NCBI GenBank assembly: GCA_034387635.1
Contig: JAOANU010000006.1
Span: 62,001 to 126,000, forward strand
Length of the DNA: 64,000 nt
DNA from: Rhodosporidiobolus odoratus
Taxonomy: Eukaryota > Basidiomycota > Microbotryomycetes > Sporidiobolales > Sporidiobolaceae
Direction: 5' to 3'
Position numbers and translations under genes: made by a program. The notes beneath the pieces are model-generated. The model worked only from the letters and a program-made list of their open reading frames with translations, searched no databases and was not told where the DNA came from. Numbering within the stretch: the stretch's first letter is position 1; every line of letters starts with the position of its first letter. This document shows, piece by piece, positions 35,318-47,716 of the stretch.

Positions 35318-38300
35318 TTAGATATCTGTGGCGGGGGACAATCAGCTTGCAGGCACTCACCTTTGATCCAGTCAAGCATGTCGCGGAAGGTGGGAGCAGC
35401 GAAGAAGTAGCTGAGAGAGAGGCGGGGGACGAAAAGTCAGCTGAATGTTTTGAGCGAGGACGAGGGGAGCAATTGACCTGTTTTGATGGGTAAAGATGGC
35501 GAAAGAGAACTTGCGCTGCAAGTGCGACAGCAAGTATGGCGTAAGTGAGATGCAAAGCTGGACTGATGAGGCTCAGCATGATACAGAAAAGCCGAACAAC
35601 GCACCTCAAGCATTTGTTCTATTTCGGGGGACTGCTCGACGCGAACGGTAGATACGTTGATAACGGCGACCCCCTCGACCTCGGCAGATGAGTCGTAGAC
35701 GTGAAGGTATGGTCGGCGCAGCACGAACCAGTGCTTTCGCCATCGGTTGCTGGACGGGTCGCGCAGAAGAGCGAGGGGACCACGCTTGTTGAAGGTTTCG
35801 CTGCAAAGGTCTCATAAGCGGCGATACAGAGCTGCTTGAAGAGATTGAACAGAAACTCACGTTCGCGGAACCATGGTGGCTGAGCCAGTCAGCTTTGGGG
35901 AAGAAGGCGGAAGAGGCGAAGGAGACGGCGCGGGCGAGGCAAGGTCGAGCAAAGTCGAAGTGGGCTGTTCCCGTTCGAGCGAAATCTACAGGCGAAGTCA
36001 AGATCAGTAACTGGCTCAGCTGCAGGCATTGGAGAACGTACCTCGCCCCTCGGCCCAAACTGCTTCTGCCACAGCGCAATAACCTGCCTCAGCCTCTCTT
36101 CCGGCGGTCGATCCTCCACCGTCGGCAGTGTCAGCTCGAACGCCTCCAATAAAGCCTTTGTCGCCTCCACATCCGCCGTCGTCCTCTTCACCTCCCAACT
36201 GGCATCGTAATCTCTGACCAGACTCAAGCCGCGAGGTTTCCACCCTGCAAGGGCTTCTTCCCCTCGCACGAAAGTATCGGCCGTGTCGAGACGCCAGATG
36301 TCTCCCGGTTTGCGAGTTTTGGACGGTCGGAGGCGGACGGAGAAGACGGACGAGATGCGGGAGGAAAGGCGGTTGGAGCTGAGGAGGGAGAGGAGCTTGT
36401 TGGGTGGACGAGCGTCGCGGTTTGAGATGGTGACGGCGACGTCCATGGAAAACGAGATGGGAGAGGAGCATCCAGCGACGTCGACGTCGAAGGAAAGGGC
36501 AAGAAGGGCGCGGGAGCCAGGAGGGGTGGTGCGGTTCAGATGAGGCGAATCGTGCACGCTTGAGTCCCATGCGCCGGCGAAGGAGAGTGTAGCAGTCCCG
36601 TCCTGCAAGAACTGCGGTCGAGCCGTGCCCATCCCTCGAAGTTCTGCCGCTACCGAAGACGTCGACGCATGCACCCTTCCTCGAGAATCCAGCATCCTAA
36701 TGTCCCCAAGCGAGACCTTCGAAATGCGCTTCCACGCGAACGCCCGACCCGAGTTGTGCGCTAAATTTAGGACGAACCGCCGCTGTAGACCTTGACGAAG
36801 GAAGAAAGCGCCGGCGTCGAGGCTGTTGACGGAGACGACCTGGACCGGCTCGTACTCTCCCCGTTCTCCCAGCTCGCGAATCTCGACATACGCGAGAACG
36901 TCGTGCTGTTGTTCGGTGATGAACTCGTTCTCGGGCCGGCGGGTCACGTCGTCGTTGACGGGGTCGCCTCGAACGGCAGGGGCGCCGGCGACCTTCGTGG
37001 TGGAGGTACCGTCTCGAGCTTCGTCCCACCGCTCGATTTTGTCGAAGTGGGGAAGGCGCGTCCGGGCGAAGAAGGCAACGTCGCCATAGGACGAGGAGAG
37101 ATGGTGTATAACAGAGGGAGTAAGGCGGATCTCGAAGCGATGTTGAAGCTTGGCGTAGCCCAAAGAGGACGCATCGAGCTGAACGATATCAGAGGTAAGG
37201 GTCTCGTCTTGCTCAGGAGAAATGCCGAAGAAGGTGGAGGAGGAAAGCTGGATGTGCAGGGCGGCGAATTCCGATTTGTCGAAGCCGGAGACGCTGTCGA
37301 CTTCGACTTCAACAACGAGCGTTCCTCCCTCGACCAGTGGTCCATCAATACTCCGCCTGCCGTCCTGGCCATCGGCAGAGTTGGCGGAAGAAGAAGGCGG
37401 ACTCTTCACCTCGATGGGCTTAACCCACACCCGACAGCTTCCCACCGGGTCTGCGATATAAGGCGAATAGATCTGGGCTGTGAGGACGGCAGGGGCGTGG
37501 CGAGACAGAGGAACGAGCGAGACGAGGGCGTTGCCGACGAAGGAGAAACCACCGGGAGGTGCGGGGGACTCGTAAAACGGATCTTCGCTCGAGAAATGCT
37601 GAGCGTACTCTGGGCGATCGAGCCATTTGTAGAGGTTGCGCATTTGCTCGAGGCGGTGGCGGAGTTTCGACATGCTCCAGACCGAGGCGACCTGATTCCG
37701 ACGATCCAGCACCTTGACGCCGACGCAAGGTTTGTTCGCAGTGGTCAACGCTGCATCCGAGACCTCCTCGATGTCGCCAAGACCAGGAATGCGTTCGCAG
37801 GCCGACGAAGGAACGTCCCGCTCGACGACGACGAATTGAAACGAGACGTTCTTCTGCAACTCGCGACTGATGACGTTCGCTTCCTTGAGCAAGACCGCCT
37901 GCGACAGCGCGTCCTCTGCCAGTCGAATCCTCCGCCGTCGTCGCCATTGTGCAACGACCCGCTTCGCCAGCGGTTCTTGCTCCGCCGTGAGTCGAGGCCA
38001 CTCATCAAGGAGTTCCTCCAATTCGTCCCGGGCCGCGGCGTCTGCATCGGCAGAAGGAGCGGAAGACCGCAATCGCTGAATCCGCTTCTTTTGAGCTGCC
38101 ATCCGCGCTTCGAGCTTCTTGACCTTGTCCGCCATGACCCGTTTCTCCTTCTCGGCTGCTTCGGCCGCAGCTGAAGAAGAAGCGGAAAAGGCGGGTGAAG
38201 GAGCGACGGGTAGGTCGAACCCGTTGCCGAAGGGGTGAACTTCGAGGTCGGGGAGGTTGCTCAGCGTCAGTGTCGACTCCGCGAGTGAGGTCGGGTCCGT

Positions 38301-41300
38301 GGTCCAGGTGCTCCCGGAGAACGGGCGAGAACGGGCATCATCCTCATCGTCTTCATCCTCTGCCCCGTCCTCCTCCAGCGAGTCCATGAAGCTCATCCGA
38401 CTTTCCGGCCTGTCCCCGCTGGCCACACTACTAGCCGTCCGAGAATGTCGCACCCGAAGAATGCTCGAGTAAAGATTGTTGAGGTCTTCGTTGGTGAGTT
38501 GGTCCACGTTGACCTCTTTGCCATTGAGACGGGCCACGACGGCCTCTTTACGAGCGTAGGACCAGTCGGCGTTTTCGCCGACGAGGGAAATGGGAGACTC
38601 TGGGCGAGGATTGGGCGAGGCGCTACCGGAAGGTTCGTCGTAAGTGTCGACGAGGGGGGAGCGTAGCTGCTGACGAGGTTGAGACTCGCGGGCTTTTCGA
38701 ACTTCTTCGGGGTGACTACCGAGGGAAGATAATCAGGCCAGCGTCGCAAAGTAGGGGAGGGAGGGGGGGGAGACGATACGCACTTGAAACGAAAAGTGTG
38801 AAAGTCGCCCAGGATGATGCGGAACCCAGAGCGCAGCTCCTTCGGCTGACGGATCGAAGCTGTTAGAGCATATTCAAAAGCTGTAAAGGGAGACGAAGCG
38901 TACCGTTGAAGGGTGCAGCCTCAACCCGTTGACCATCGTGTTCCCCTTCTCCATGGCGTGAAGCGTGACCGACCCATCGTCCTTGCAGTCAAAGTAGCAG
39001 TGCTCGTCGCGAATATTGGTACCGCTCAACTTGATATCGGCCGGTTTGTCCGAGTCGAGGTTTCCGACCTGCGGCGAGGGTTGAACACATGAGCGACAGA
39101 GAACAATGAAGGGAAGCCGCAAGGAGGGCGAGAGAAAGGAGTGAAGGTGCCGTACGGTGGTCTTGCCCATCTTGATCTGATAGATGAGGCATTCGCTCAT
39201 AAGCGGATCCTCGTTGAGGTTGACAAGATGGGGCATCTGCGTAATATCAAAGGATCCGTCAGTCCCATGCAGCATTTCAGTCTGCAAGTAAGCTGTCTCA
39301 AAGCGTACCTTCTTAGGCGTATGCACCCCAACCAAATTCTTCTCAATCGTGATTCCTAAACTCTCCAACGCCTCCTCCCTCTCCTTCTGCACCTCCTTGG
39401 TCTTCTCCAACTTCTGCTCCCACGTCTCAGTAACACTGGCCATCAACCTCTCCCCCGCCTCCAACTGATCCTGCAATTCCGCCTTGGAAATGGTCTTGAA
39501 CTCTCCCGCGGCGGTTTGGTATTGCACCATTTGTTTTTCGGCTGGGATGGAGACGTCCCAGCTGGATTCGGAGGCTAGTTGAGGAGATCCGTTGGCGCCG
39601 CCGCCGCCGATACCAAGACCGACAGTCGGGCCCAGCATGCGTTGCCGGAGGGTTGTAAGCTCTTCCTTGAGTTCACGTATGAGCTTGGCATTGGGATCTT
39701 CGTTGACGACGGCTTTGTTCTTGATCCTGAGCGGCACGTTGTACATCAGTCAAGGCCGTATCGGGTCAGGAAAGCCAGAGGGGAGGACGCACTTCTTTGC
39801 CTGATCCGCATACCGCAAGGTCGACAGCGTTTCCTCATAATCAGCCGGCGAGATTGCCGCAATCATGGCCGTCTTCGAGTTTCCACCCAGCGAATCCTTG
39901 AGTAACCACGTCAGGACCTAGAGGACCGGAGGCAAGCAGGATCAGTACCTAGATAGATGGTAGAGAGGGAACTAAGACGCGCCGAATCTCGATAAGGCAC
40001 CTTCTCTGCCCCTTTCCCGCCTCCACTGGCCAACGCCAGCGCGGCGATGACTCGTCCCAAGGTAGTCAAAGACTTGTTAATCAAAGCCCCTGCGAATCGG
40101 CTCATCAGCTAACCTTCACACGCGACCGAGCCGCCGGGGCAGAATTTCCAGAAAAGCTCACCTTCCTTCAACCTAGTCCCCGTCGCTCCGGTACTATTAG
40201 CCCTCTCACTGCCCGCTAAATCCACCAACGAGATCCTCGAAACCTTCTCCCCGACCATTTTCGTGTCCGGGTCCAACCGTTTCTGGGTGAGGAGGAGGGT
40301 GAAGACGGCGTGGGAACGGGAGGAGGTTTCGTTCATGTTGGTAGCAGCGACGGTACGGGCCTGTGCAGGGTCCCGCCAGGTAGACAGACGAGATCGTTTA
40401 GCTCCCGCGAAGGGCGAGAAAGGGTTAGTGAAAAAGCCGTACCTTCGTCCCTTCGTCCATGAGATGCTCAATATCTCCGAAATTTAGCACGGCGCACTTG
40501 CTCAGGCTCTCGACATACGGTCCGAGAGTCGGGTGTTCTCGGACTTTCAGTGCGCCTTTGTTGGAAGGATTAAGGAGGTCGCGAACCTCTAAATATAGAA
40601 CGTCAACCAGAGCAGGTCAAGGGTCAGTCCTACCGGATCACGCTTGAGCAAGAAGACGTGCACGCACTCTCTTGGTAGATCTCCGTATACGAAACCTCCA
40701 CATTGTAGGTCACTCCTTCCCGCGCGGCGGTTTCTTCCCGAATGCGGTCGAAGAGGGCTTCGCAGATCAGCGGAATAATGCCGCGATCGCTGCCGTAGCC
40801 CATCATCGAGTAGGATTTGCCTACAAGTAGGCAAAAGGGGTCAGCTTATCTCGACGGAGTTTGAGTATTCCTTCCACGTCCTGCACGGATCAGGCACAGA
40901 GTTCCGATGCCAAGAGAGAGAAGACGCACCACTTCCCGTTTGTCCATAGGCAAAGATACATGTGTTGAACCCCTCGAAAGCGTGGTCTAACAGGTCTTTC
41001 CCCAGATCGTCGTAGAGTGTTTGCTGCGAGGCGTAGGTTGGGTCGTCCTTTGGACAGGCGGACCTGTGAGGAATCTCTAGTTAGCTCCGGGTACCGCTTC
41101 GTAGAAGGGCTGAGGCAAAGCGGCTGTTTATAGGGACGAAAGCGGTTTACGCAAGGAAAGAAGGAAGACGAGACGGACCAGTAACTCTTGTCAAACGCAA
41201 AGCTCTTTGTCTCCTTTTCCGTAAGCCTCCCGCTCGTGACGTTACTGGCCTGTACACACGATGAGGTTAGCGTAAATAGACAGACAGGAGTGCAGGGGAG

Positions 41301-41710
41301 AGACGAGGCTCACTTCTGGCGGGTCGAGGTACGTGTTGTTGCCTTCCATCCTGACTAGCCCTTTTGCGCCGCGTGCCAATTCTGCCAAAGCCACACACAA
41401 GTTAGTGATGGTAGGGCGAAGAAGGTCACGGTGGTAAGGCCATACCTCGAGAGTTGAGAGGGCGACATCGGACCTGAAAGAAGAGAGAGAAAGAGGAGGA
41501 ATGGGAAAGTGAGGCTGTCAGTCCTGCCCAGCTCTGAGTGATGCTTCCTACTCGAGACATCTCGCTCTGGGCTATCCCGTCAAGGCTGTCCTCAGCGTGC
41601 GGCGTGGCCTGAGTTGTCGGCTGTCCCCCACCACTTCGTCCTGCGTCGAGTTGGGATTGCCGGTGTCGAGCGAGAGGGAGACTCACGACCACCTTTATGT
41701 TGCCCGACAT
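35318..41710 (-). CDS. Kinesin-3 (Unc-104/KIF1 type)
   Basis: Twenty exons (minus): 41710-41687, 41473-41446, 41381-41314, 41249-41179, 41063-40930, 40820-40668, 40588-40443, 40360-40162, 40089-40001, 39917-39793, 39726-39309, 39236-39156, 39068-38904, 38845-38784, 38715-36042, 35985-35861, 35800-35605, 35515-35478, 35410-35361, 35325-35318; 1617 aa. A plus-end-directed microtubule motor that moves endosomes and vesicles. Seen: motor domain residues 1-350 opening [15 protein letters not shown]-loop GQTGSGKS; switch I NETSSRSH; switch II DLAGSE; neck [13 protein letters not shown]; an FHA domain (about 500-590) with [15 protein letters not shown] and NHPEEVR; one 2674-nt exon for the stalk and KIF1-like middle; and a C-terminal PH domain (about 1520-1615) with [17 protein letters not shown] for phosphoinositide cargo. 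Start fits the family start [10 protein letters not shown]. Confidence 0.95.
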
Positions 41711-42204
41711 GTCACCTTAGCTCCTCGGTTTCCCTAGTCGACGCTTGAAAAGGTGTAGACGAGGGAGAGAGGCCCAAACGAGAGGTGTTGGCTGAGGGGA
41801 GGTTGACGACGACGGCTCAGGCGAATGGGCGGAAGCGTGGAGCCGACTCAGCGAGCTACTTCCGGTGCTCAGCAGTTGACTCGCGCCAGCAGATGAACAG
41901 GTTGAAGAGTCGGAAGACGAGACCCGAAAGAAGGAAAACCACCTCAACACTCTCGACTCGAGTGAGGGCTGTAGTTCTTACAGCGTGAGTGAGCGCAAGT
42001 TATGATGGGATCTGTGATCTGTACGATTTCTTAGCCGGAGCGGGAGCTTGTCTGGTTCCCCCTTTTAGCTTTTCCTTCTCGCCTTTCTCACCTTCTGAAT
42101 CACTCCGCAACTTCGCTACTGCTATTGCTTCTTCACACTCGCCTCTGAGCGCCTCTGCAACCTTCAAGACTACTTTCTACCACAACACCCAACTCCAAAA
42201 CAGG
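41711..42204. promoter_or_regulatory. Divergent promoter kinesin-3 / RPB6
   Basis: About 490 bp between the two start codons, AT-richer and CT-rich near RPB6. No individual element could be named. Confidence 0.4.
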
Positions 42205-43716
42205 ATGAGCGACGCAGGATCAGATGGGTCAGTTCAACTCTCAAATAACTCGAGTATATCCCGTCGAGCTGCTCTGATCACCTCAAGCACACAGAGGCTA
42301 CGACCAGGGTGAATACGTGAGCTCGCCCGTCCCGTCCGCTCACCGGCTCTTCCCGTCCTGGCATCCCTCCACCCCGACAAGCTCGTCTCGTCCTTCTCTC
42401 CACATGCCACCCCGCAACCGGCGCGCCATGTCGCACGTAGTTGCAAGCACAGATGTCGAATAGGTCGACTCCAAGCCCGTTAGTCAGAAGCGAGTGCTGA
42501 GGGCGAGAGGGAGACCAGCCCAGCCGGATGTGCGAAGCAAGTGGACGGCTGGAAAGGCGCAGAAGCCTTCATCCGCGCGGCGAACGTCTCGTGGAGACGA
42601 TCTCGGAGACCCGACAGCGCGGCGCGTCTGAGGCAACGGAGCTTGAAACAGGAGTAGCAGGATAACGGTTGGGAAGAAGGACAGATCCGGCGTCTCTGTG
42701 GAGCACCATCTGCATTGAGGTGGTGCCGCACACTCGCACGTTGCGGCGAGTTTCATAGACACTGACCACTCGTCCCATCTTTCCCCTATACAACCCCTTT
42801 GCCGTCTTTCTCTTCCTCCGTTGTCCACCATTCGCTATCTTGCGTCTACGCTCTCGTCTTCGTAACCCTGCTTTGCGCCACTTACACCTTCTCAGAACCT
42901 CGAACATGAAGACGCCCTCGACATGATCGAACAAGAAGGCGCCGCCGCCGGCGCCTACGACGAAGATCAAATCGTCGAATCGGGCGAACGAGGTCAGGAT
43001 GGACAGGTTCCGGCAGAGGCGAACAAGGAGAGGGTCACGACACCATACATGACAAAGTATGAGAGGGCTCGAATTTTGGGAACGAGGGCGTTGCAGATCT
43101 CGTGCGTGCTGTTCCTGAGGGGTTTCTTCACGTTCTTCGTCGAGTGTGATGGATTGTTGACGCTCCTGCACGACCCCGCCACCCGCACTCCTCGTCTCCT
43201 CATCGACTTCCCTCACCCCTCCCGCCGCCATGCGCCTTTATATTCCGCCTCTTCCCGCCATTTTTCCCACCTCGATCCATTTTTCCCGCCGTTGCCACCC
43301 ATCTCCTTCCTTCGCCGTCTGGGAGAACATTCACACTTCGCCCGTGTAACCGAACTTGCGACCTTCCACTCTCGCTCGCTGCCCCCACTGCCTCCTCTCG
43401 AATCGCTTCCCCGCTCCGTCCTCCCATCCAACCGCAGCATGAACGCCCCGGTCCTCGTTCAACTCTCGGGAGAATCCGACCCGCTCGTCATTGCCCAGAT
43501 GGAACTCGCGCAAAAAAAGGTTCCGTTGGTAGTCAGGCGGTTCTTGCCCGATGGGAGCTATGAGGATTGGTTGGTGAGCGAGTTGTTGACTTCGTACGTT
43601 TCGTTCCACTATTTGTCTCTACCTCTCTCGCCCTTGCTCTCTTCTCGCATATGGTATGCCGAGCGAGGGTACTAGTAGGACTGGAGGCTAAGCGGAATCT
43701 TCACGCACGCAGGTGA
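42205..43716 (+). CDS. RPB6: RNA polymerase I/II/III subunit RPB6
   Basis: Exons: 42205-42227, 42295-42316, 42896-43101, 43438-43593, 43713-43716; 136 aa. RPB6 (ABC23, omega homologue) is shared by all three nuclear RNA polymerases and helps assemble the largest subunit. Seen: acidic N-terminus, then [20 protein letters not shown] and, after intron 3, [40 protein letters not shown], as in the family. Introns 2 (579 bp) and 3 (336 bp) are unusually long for this window. The last coding exon is only four bases (completing serine, then TGA). If intron 4 were retained the protein would run to a stop at 43675 and gain an unconserved tail. The length of the spliced form fits the family. Confidence 0.92.
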
Positions 43717-43993
43717 AAACCGGCAACTGTCCTCTGTATTTTTCCCTACCTCCGGTTGGAGTCTCTCTCTCTCTCGCCTGCTTGCATACCCTTTTACGCC
43801 TACTCGACCTGTTCTTCTGGGTCCCTTCCTCACGCTCGCTCGGCGCAAGTCTGGGTCATAGAGAAGAGAAAACGAATAAGCGACACAGGGGTTGTACAAC
43901 AGACTCTACATACCTCGCGCAAGAACAGACGAGAGCGCGAGCAAGACGCGAGCCAAAAACAGTGTCCGTTCGGGGTGCCATTGAACCCCTCAG

Positions 43994-45150
43994 CTAGGCC
44001 CCTACCGCCGCCGCCGCGGCCGTAGTAGCCCCTGGAATCGCCTCTTCCTCTTCAACATCCACAACCCTCAAGTGAGCGCAGAACTTCCTGTAATCAAAGA
44101 GACCGGTGCGGGGGTCATAGAACGGAGGGTGGAGGAGGCGGTCGATCTGCGTGCGGGTGAATTAGAAGCAGGAGATCAAGGGGGAAAGCGTGGGGTAATG
44201 CAGACGAGACGTGGGAGTAGACGGAGGTTCAAGAATCAACTCAGTCAGTCATTGTTTCCTCCCAGTTTGGTCTTGTCTGGTCACGGTGTATACATTCTGG
44301 GGGGGAAACACACCTCTTCATCCCCCATCCTATCCCCCAAACTCTTCAACCCCTCTCTCAACTCACTCGCCTTGACAAACCCACTATTACTGTCATCAAA
44401 GCTCGCAAACGCTTCGAGTAATTCCGGTTCCGTGTCGAGGGGTTGCAGGTGTTCCGACATGAGGGTTACGAAGGTGGTAAAGTTGAGGTGACCTTCTAGG
44501 GCGCTTGGGGACGAGGGGGAGGAGGAGAGGGAGGAGGGGCGGGAGGTAAGGAGGGATTGGAGAAGCTGGGGGGAGGGGGTTTGACCTATCGCTCGAAATA
44601 TAGTTGTGAAATAGACAAGTGTGGGTATATGGTGTTGATGGAGAACGGGTCAGCGCTCCCGTGTCGGGAAGAGAAAAGAGGAAAGGAAACCGGAGAACGC
44701 ACCTAGCGAAGCCAGCAGTCCTTTGAGGTCGGACTCGGAGATCACGCCGTCATTGTCTTGGTCTACCAGCTGTCGTAACACAGGGTAGTACGAGAGCGGG
44801 TCAATAGTGGGCCAGTTGACGGATCGCCAAGCGCTTCCGCCTGAGCCTGAAAGATCCGCCTCGTTCAGGGAGTAAGGGAGGCACACTGACACTGAAGGCT
44901 TCGCGGAAAGTCTGGATTTGAGCCGGCTGCGTCCAGAGCGAGCAAGGTCAGCCGAACGCGCTCGCAGGCGGAGAGGGGGGTTGCAGAGGTAGGAGCGGTA
45001 CAACTCATGCTGGTGTGCGAGGGGAGGATGGACAGAGGCACGACGTTCAAGACGTACGTCAAAGGTAGCGAGATACGCTCCACTGCTCTGCCTTGGGTGT
45101 CTCGAGTTGGCTTTGCCTGTTGAAGGACGACCTATTCCGAGGGACGACAT
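43994..45150 (-). CDS. RLC1: Myosin II regulatory light chain
   Basis: Exons (minus): 45150-45058, 44926-44891, 44769-44703, 44585-44314, 44146-43994; 206 aa. It binds the neck of the type II myosin heavy chain and supports the cytokinetic ring. Seen: the phosphorylation-site region RHPRQSSGAYLATF (the animal form is RATSNVF), AQIQTFREAF, the first EF-hand DQDNDGVISESDL (the Ca-binding loop is complete), a Ser/Pro insertion, LNFTTFVTLMSEHL, the degenerate second hand FDDSNSGFVKASEL, LKSLGDRMGDEEID as in regulatory chains, and FDYRKFCAHL. It ends in an Ala-rich tail. The start is the only ATG that keeps the phosphosite exon; a GTG-initiated upstream extension is not credible. Calmodulin and centrin are excluded by GDRMGDEEID and the N-terminal phosphosite. 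Confidence 0.9.
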
Positions 45151-45949
45151 CGAGGGGTTGCGGCGTGTGGTGAGAGATCGGCTGAGGCTTCGAGGCGTAG
45201 AATACACACGACGAGCGATGTCACAAGGCTATCCGAGCGAGACGAGGGGTGTAAACAACCAAAGGCTCAGGCCTCGGGCGGCGAGGAGATGGAGGGAGGC
45301 GCGCGTAGCGTCGAGCTCTGCAATCATGCTCAGCTTACAAGTACTCGCTAGATGGCTGCATCAACCTGCGAACCGTGGTTCGCCTGATTTGAGCAAGCGA
45401 GAAGCGCCAGAAACGCTCGCCAGCGACTTTTTCTCCTTACGCCGGTTCGGTTCGACGTGGCTGCGTCTTCAGCTCGGCCGGTGAAGCCCCCTATAGACTC
45501 CCACACCCGACTCCCCCACCCATACCGGGTCGGGCAAATCAGTACCGCCTGATATGCCACCCATCTTCGTCTTGTATACATCGGCTACTTTTTTTCCTTT
45601 CTCACCTTGTTCCGAGGTTCAAATTGCAATTTACTGTAGCAACCTTGTGTAGCCCTACGAGCTTGGAAGCGTAGCCTGGTCGGAGGTCTCGCCCGTGACA
45701 AGGGCCGCAGACTACAACAGCGGCTCGCAGCGCGGGCTCGCGTCGCGTAAATTGATAAACAAGAGTGGTCCTTGTCGTTTCGCCGGTTCTCGTTGGCAGG
45801 GTGGGACACTAGGCTCCGGTCAGCAGCTAAGTCTAGCTGCAGCAGGTTGAGACTGTCACACTGTGCTCAAGATACGAACTTAAGCTGAGAAGGTCAACTC
45901 AGTACTACAGACCGTTCTGTCTACCAAAGGCAGTTTGCGCCCAGCTATG
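45151..45949. other. Region between light-chain and family B2 genes
   Basis: About 800 bp: promoter of the light-chain gene at the left and 3' flank of family B2 at the right. No exon supported. Confidence 0.5.
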
Positions 45950-46890
45950 CTATACAGCTCCTCCCGGAAGCACGTAGTGTGGCCGAGGAGAGATCGATTG
46001 CGGCCTTGCATCGAACGCCGTGGCGCCGAAGCCTGTCTGGCACGAATCTAAGGGAGGATATAGAAACGGGTTGGCACTGCAACCCTCGAACTGCTGTGTC
46101 ACCGCGTACAGATAGCGCAACATGACGTGCGAGTGCGCAGATGCGTTCAGCTGAGGCTGAGGGTTGCAGGCGGCAGTTGAACGGACGGCAGGATGAGGAG
46201 AGCTGGCGAGGCTGCGACCGTGCGTGGTGAAAGACCGGTGACGCGAGACTGTGCGCGGTGACACTGTACAGCTTGCAGCAGGCGTGCAAGGGCGGAGAGA
46301 AGCGCAATCGGGAGAAGGTGGGAGTCGTTGCGCTGAAAAGGCGGTTTGTACGGTCAGTTCGAGGCGACGGCGTCAGTCCTGATTACAATGGCCGCATAGG
46401 AGAGGACGTACTAGTGACCTGTATGACTTCCTTATCAGGTTCGATGCTTGTCTGACTGTAAACAGGCATCACACCGTTCTTGCTTGCGAGAACTGAGATC
46501 GAAGTGTTCAGGTGCGGTTGCGGTAAGGCGTTAGCTGACAGCAGCGGATAGGGAGGCGGCACAGTTGAGATGACGAGGCGTTGAGCGAGGAGAGCTTCTC
46601 CAGGGGCGACATCCTCCCAGCTACTCGGCGAGATCCCGTTCCTAGTCTTTGCTCGAAGGAGTCTTGCGGGGTGGCCGTCGAAGAGGGTGTCCTGAATCTC
46701 CTGCTTGACGGTCTAAGCAGGCCGAAGATCGTCAGCTAGGCCGTCTCGTGTAAGAAGGGACTGGGGGACTGACAACGACAGACCGCCTCTTCCCGTCGCC
46801 TGCGAAAAGTCCGACATCCACCGCCGAGTCCTCGTCTATGAGGCCGTCGGCCGCCACGATCTTCACGACGCAGAACGCCTGAGTCGGCAT
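45950..46890 (-). CDS. Orphan family B protein 2
   Basis: Exons (minus): 46890-46774, 46712-46412, 46332-45950; 266 aa. Paralogue of the gene at 33.1 kb. Shared: MPTQAFCVVKIV; EDSAVDVGLFAGDGKRRS; VKQEIQDTLFDGHPARLLRAKT; NGISPSSWEDVAPGEALLAQ. Both introns fall at the same places and phases as introns 1 and 2 of copy 1. The C-terminal 127 residues (Ser/Pro/His/Cys-containing) do not align clearly with copy 1, so the tails have diverged or been replaced. No signal peptide or membrane span. It faces away from dUTPase and lies 13 kb from copy 1 in the opposite orientation. Function unknown; the third exon rests on a good acceptor (TTTTCAG) and an open frame only. Confidence 0.7.
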
Positions 46891-47716
46891 CGCGCAGAGT
46901 GGCGGGAGCAGAGAAGGAAGAGGCGATAGGTAGCGAGGCAATAAGCAGGTAGCAGCTCGATGAGCAGGGCAAGCTGAACTTCCCTCGATCTGCGTCGTAC
47001 TGCAGGTCAGGTCTGAGCGATAGCGAAAGGCTATGTTGACCCATATATCGGAGCAGCAGCCGATTCTCGTATCCAATCCTCCTGTTTGACGCGTCGATCG
47101 GCTCTTGCGTAGTGTCCGTCCACGAGCTTCATACATGCCTAGCGCTCATGGACCGGGGTGCCCGCAGCAGGTGAATGAAAAGGGGCTACCTTGAATAGGG
47201 GAATGCAGCCGAGCTATTTCCGGCAGGAAAGGAAGAAGCGAAGCGCGAAGCGGGTCTGTAAGCGTTGTCAGAGTGCGGTTATTCGCGGGTTCGACCGAAT
47301 ATGCTGTGGGTGAGACTGGAGGCGCACGAAGTAAGCGGTACGCGATCCTACCCAGGGACTTTGATGAGGGTGGAAGAAGGAAGAAAGACGAACCGCTCGA
47401 CTATAGGCTGCCAGGCGCTCGCAGACAGCTTAAGCTCGTGCACACACATACTACGCACATCTGGCCACATATCGCAGGTCCCACTCCGACCGTGTCGAGT
47501 ATCCCTCCCCAAAAGTAGATGAAGATGCCGTGCAAGCCTGGGTGTCGAGGCGGAGCTGCAAAAAGCATAGGTCGAGACTTCTGGGTTGTCACTGGCTATC
47601 TTTTGAATGCTTGGGTCGTTCGAGACGGCCTATATGGCGCCGTGGCTTGGGGACGATGCAACAGAGCGACGACGCGAAATTGTCGCGTCGCTTTCTGGCT
47701 CTGCCACTACAGTCGC
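46891..47716. other. Divergent intergenic region family B2 / dUTPase
   Basis: About 825 bp with the two promoters. Several open frames exist in both strands but none shows splice support or a familiar motif. Confidence 0.5.

Noticed and set aside
36792..38174. 460-codon plus-strand open frame
   Set aside because: Antisense shadow of the large kinesin-3 exon; no protein motif, and the codon pattern mirrors the other strand.
42484..42831. Minus-strand frames inside RPB6 intron 2 as a nested gene
   Set aside because: No splice-supported chain, no recognisable motif; kept only as a remark on the long intron.
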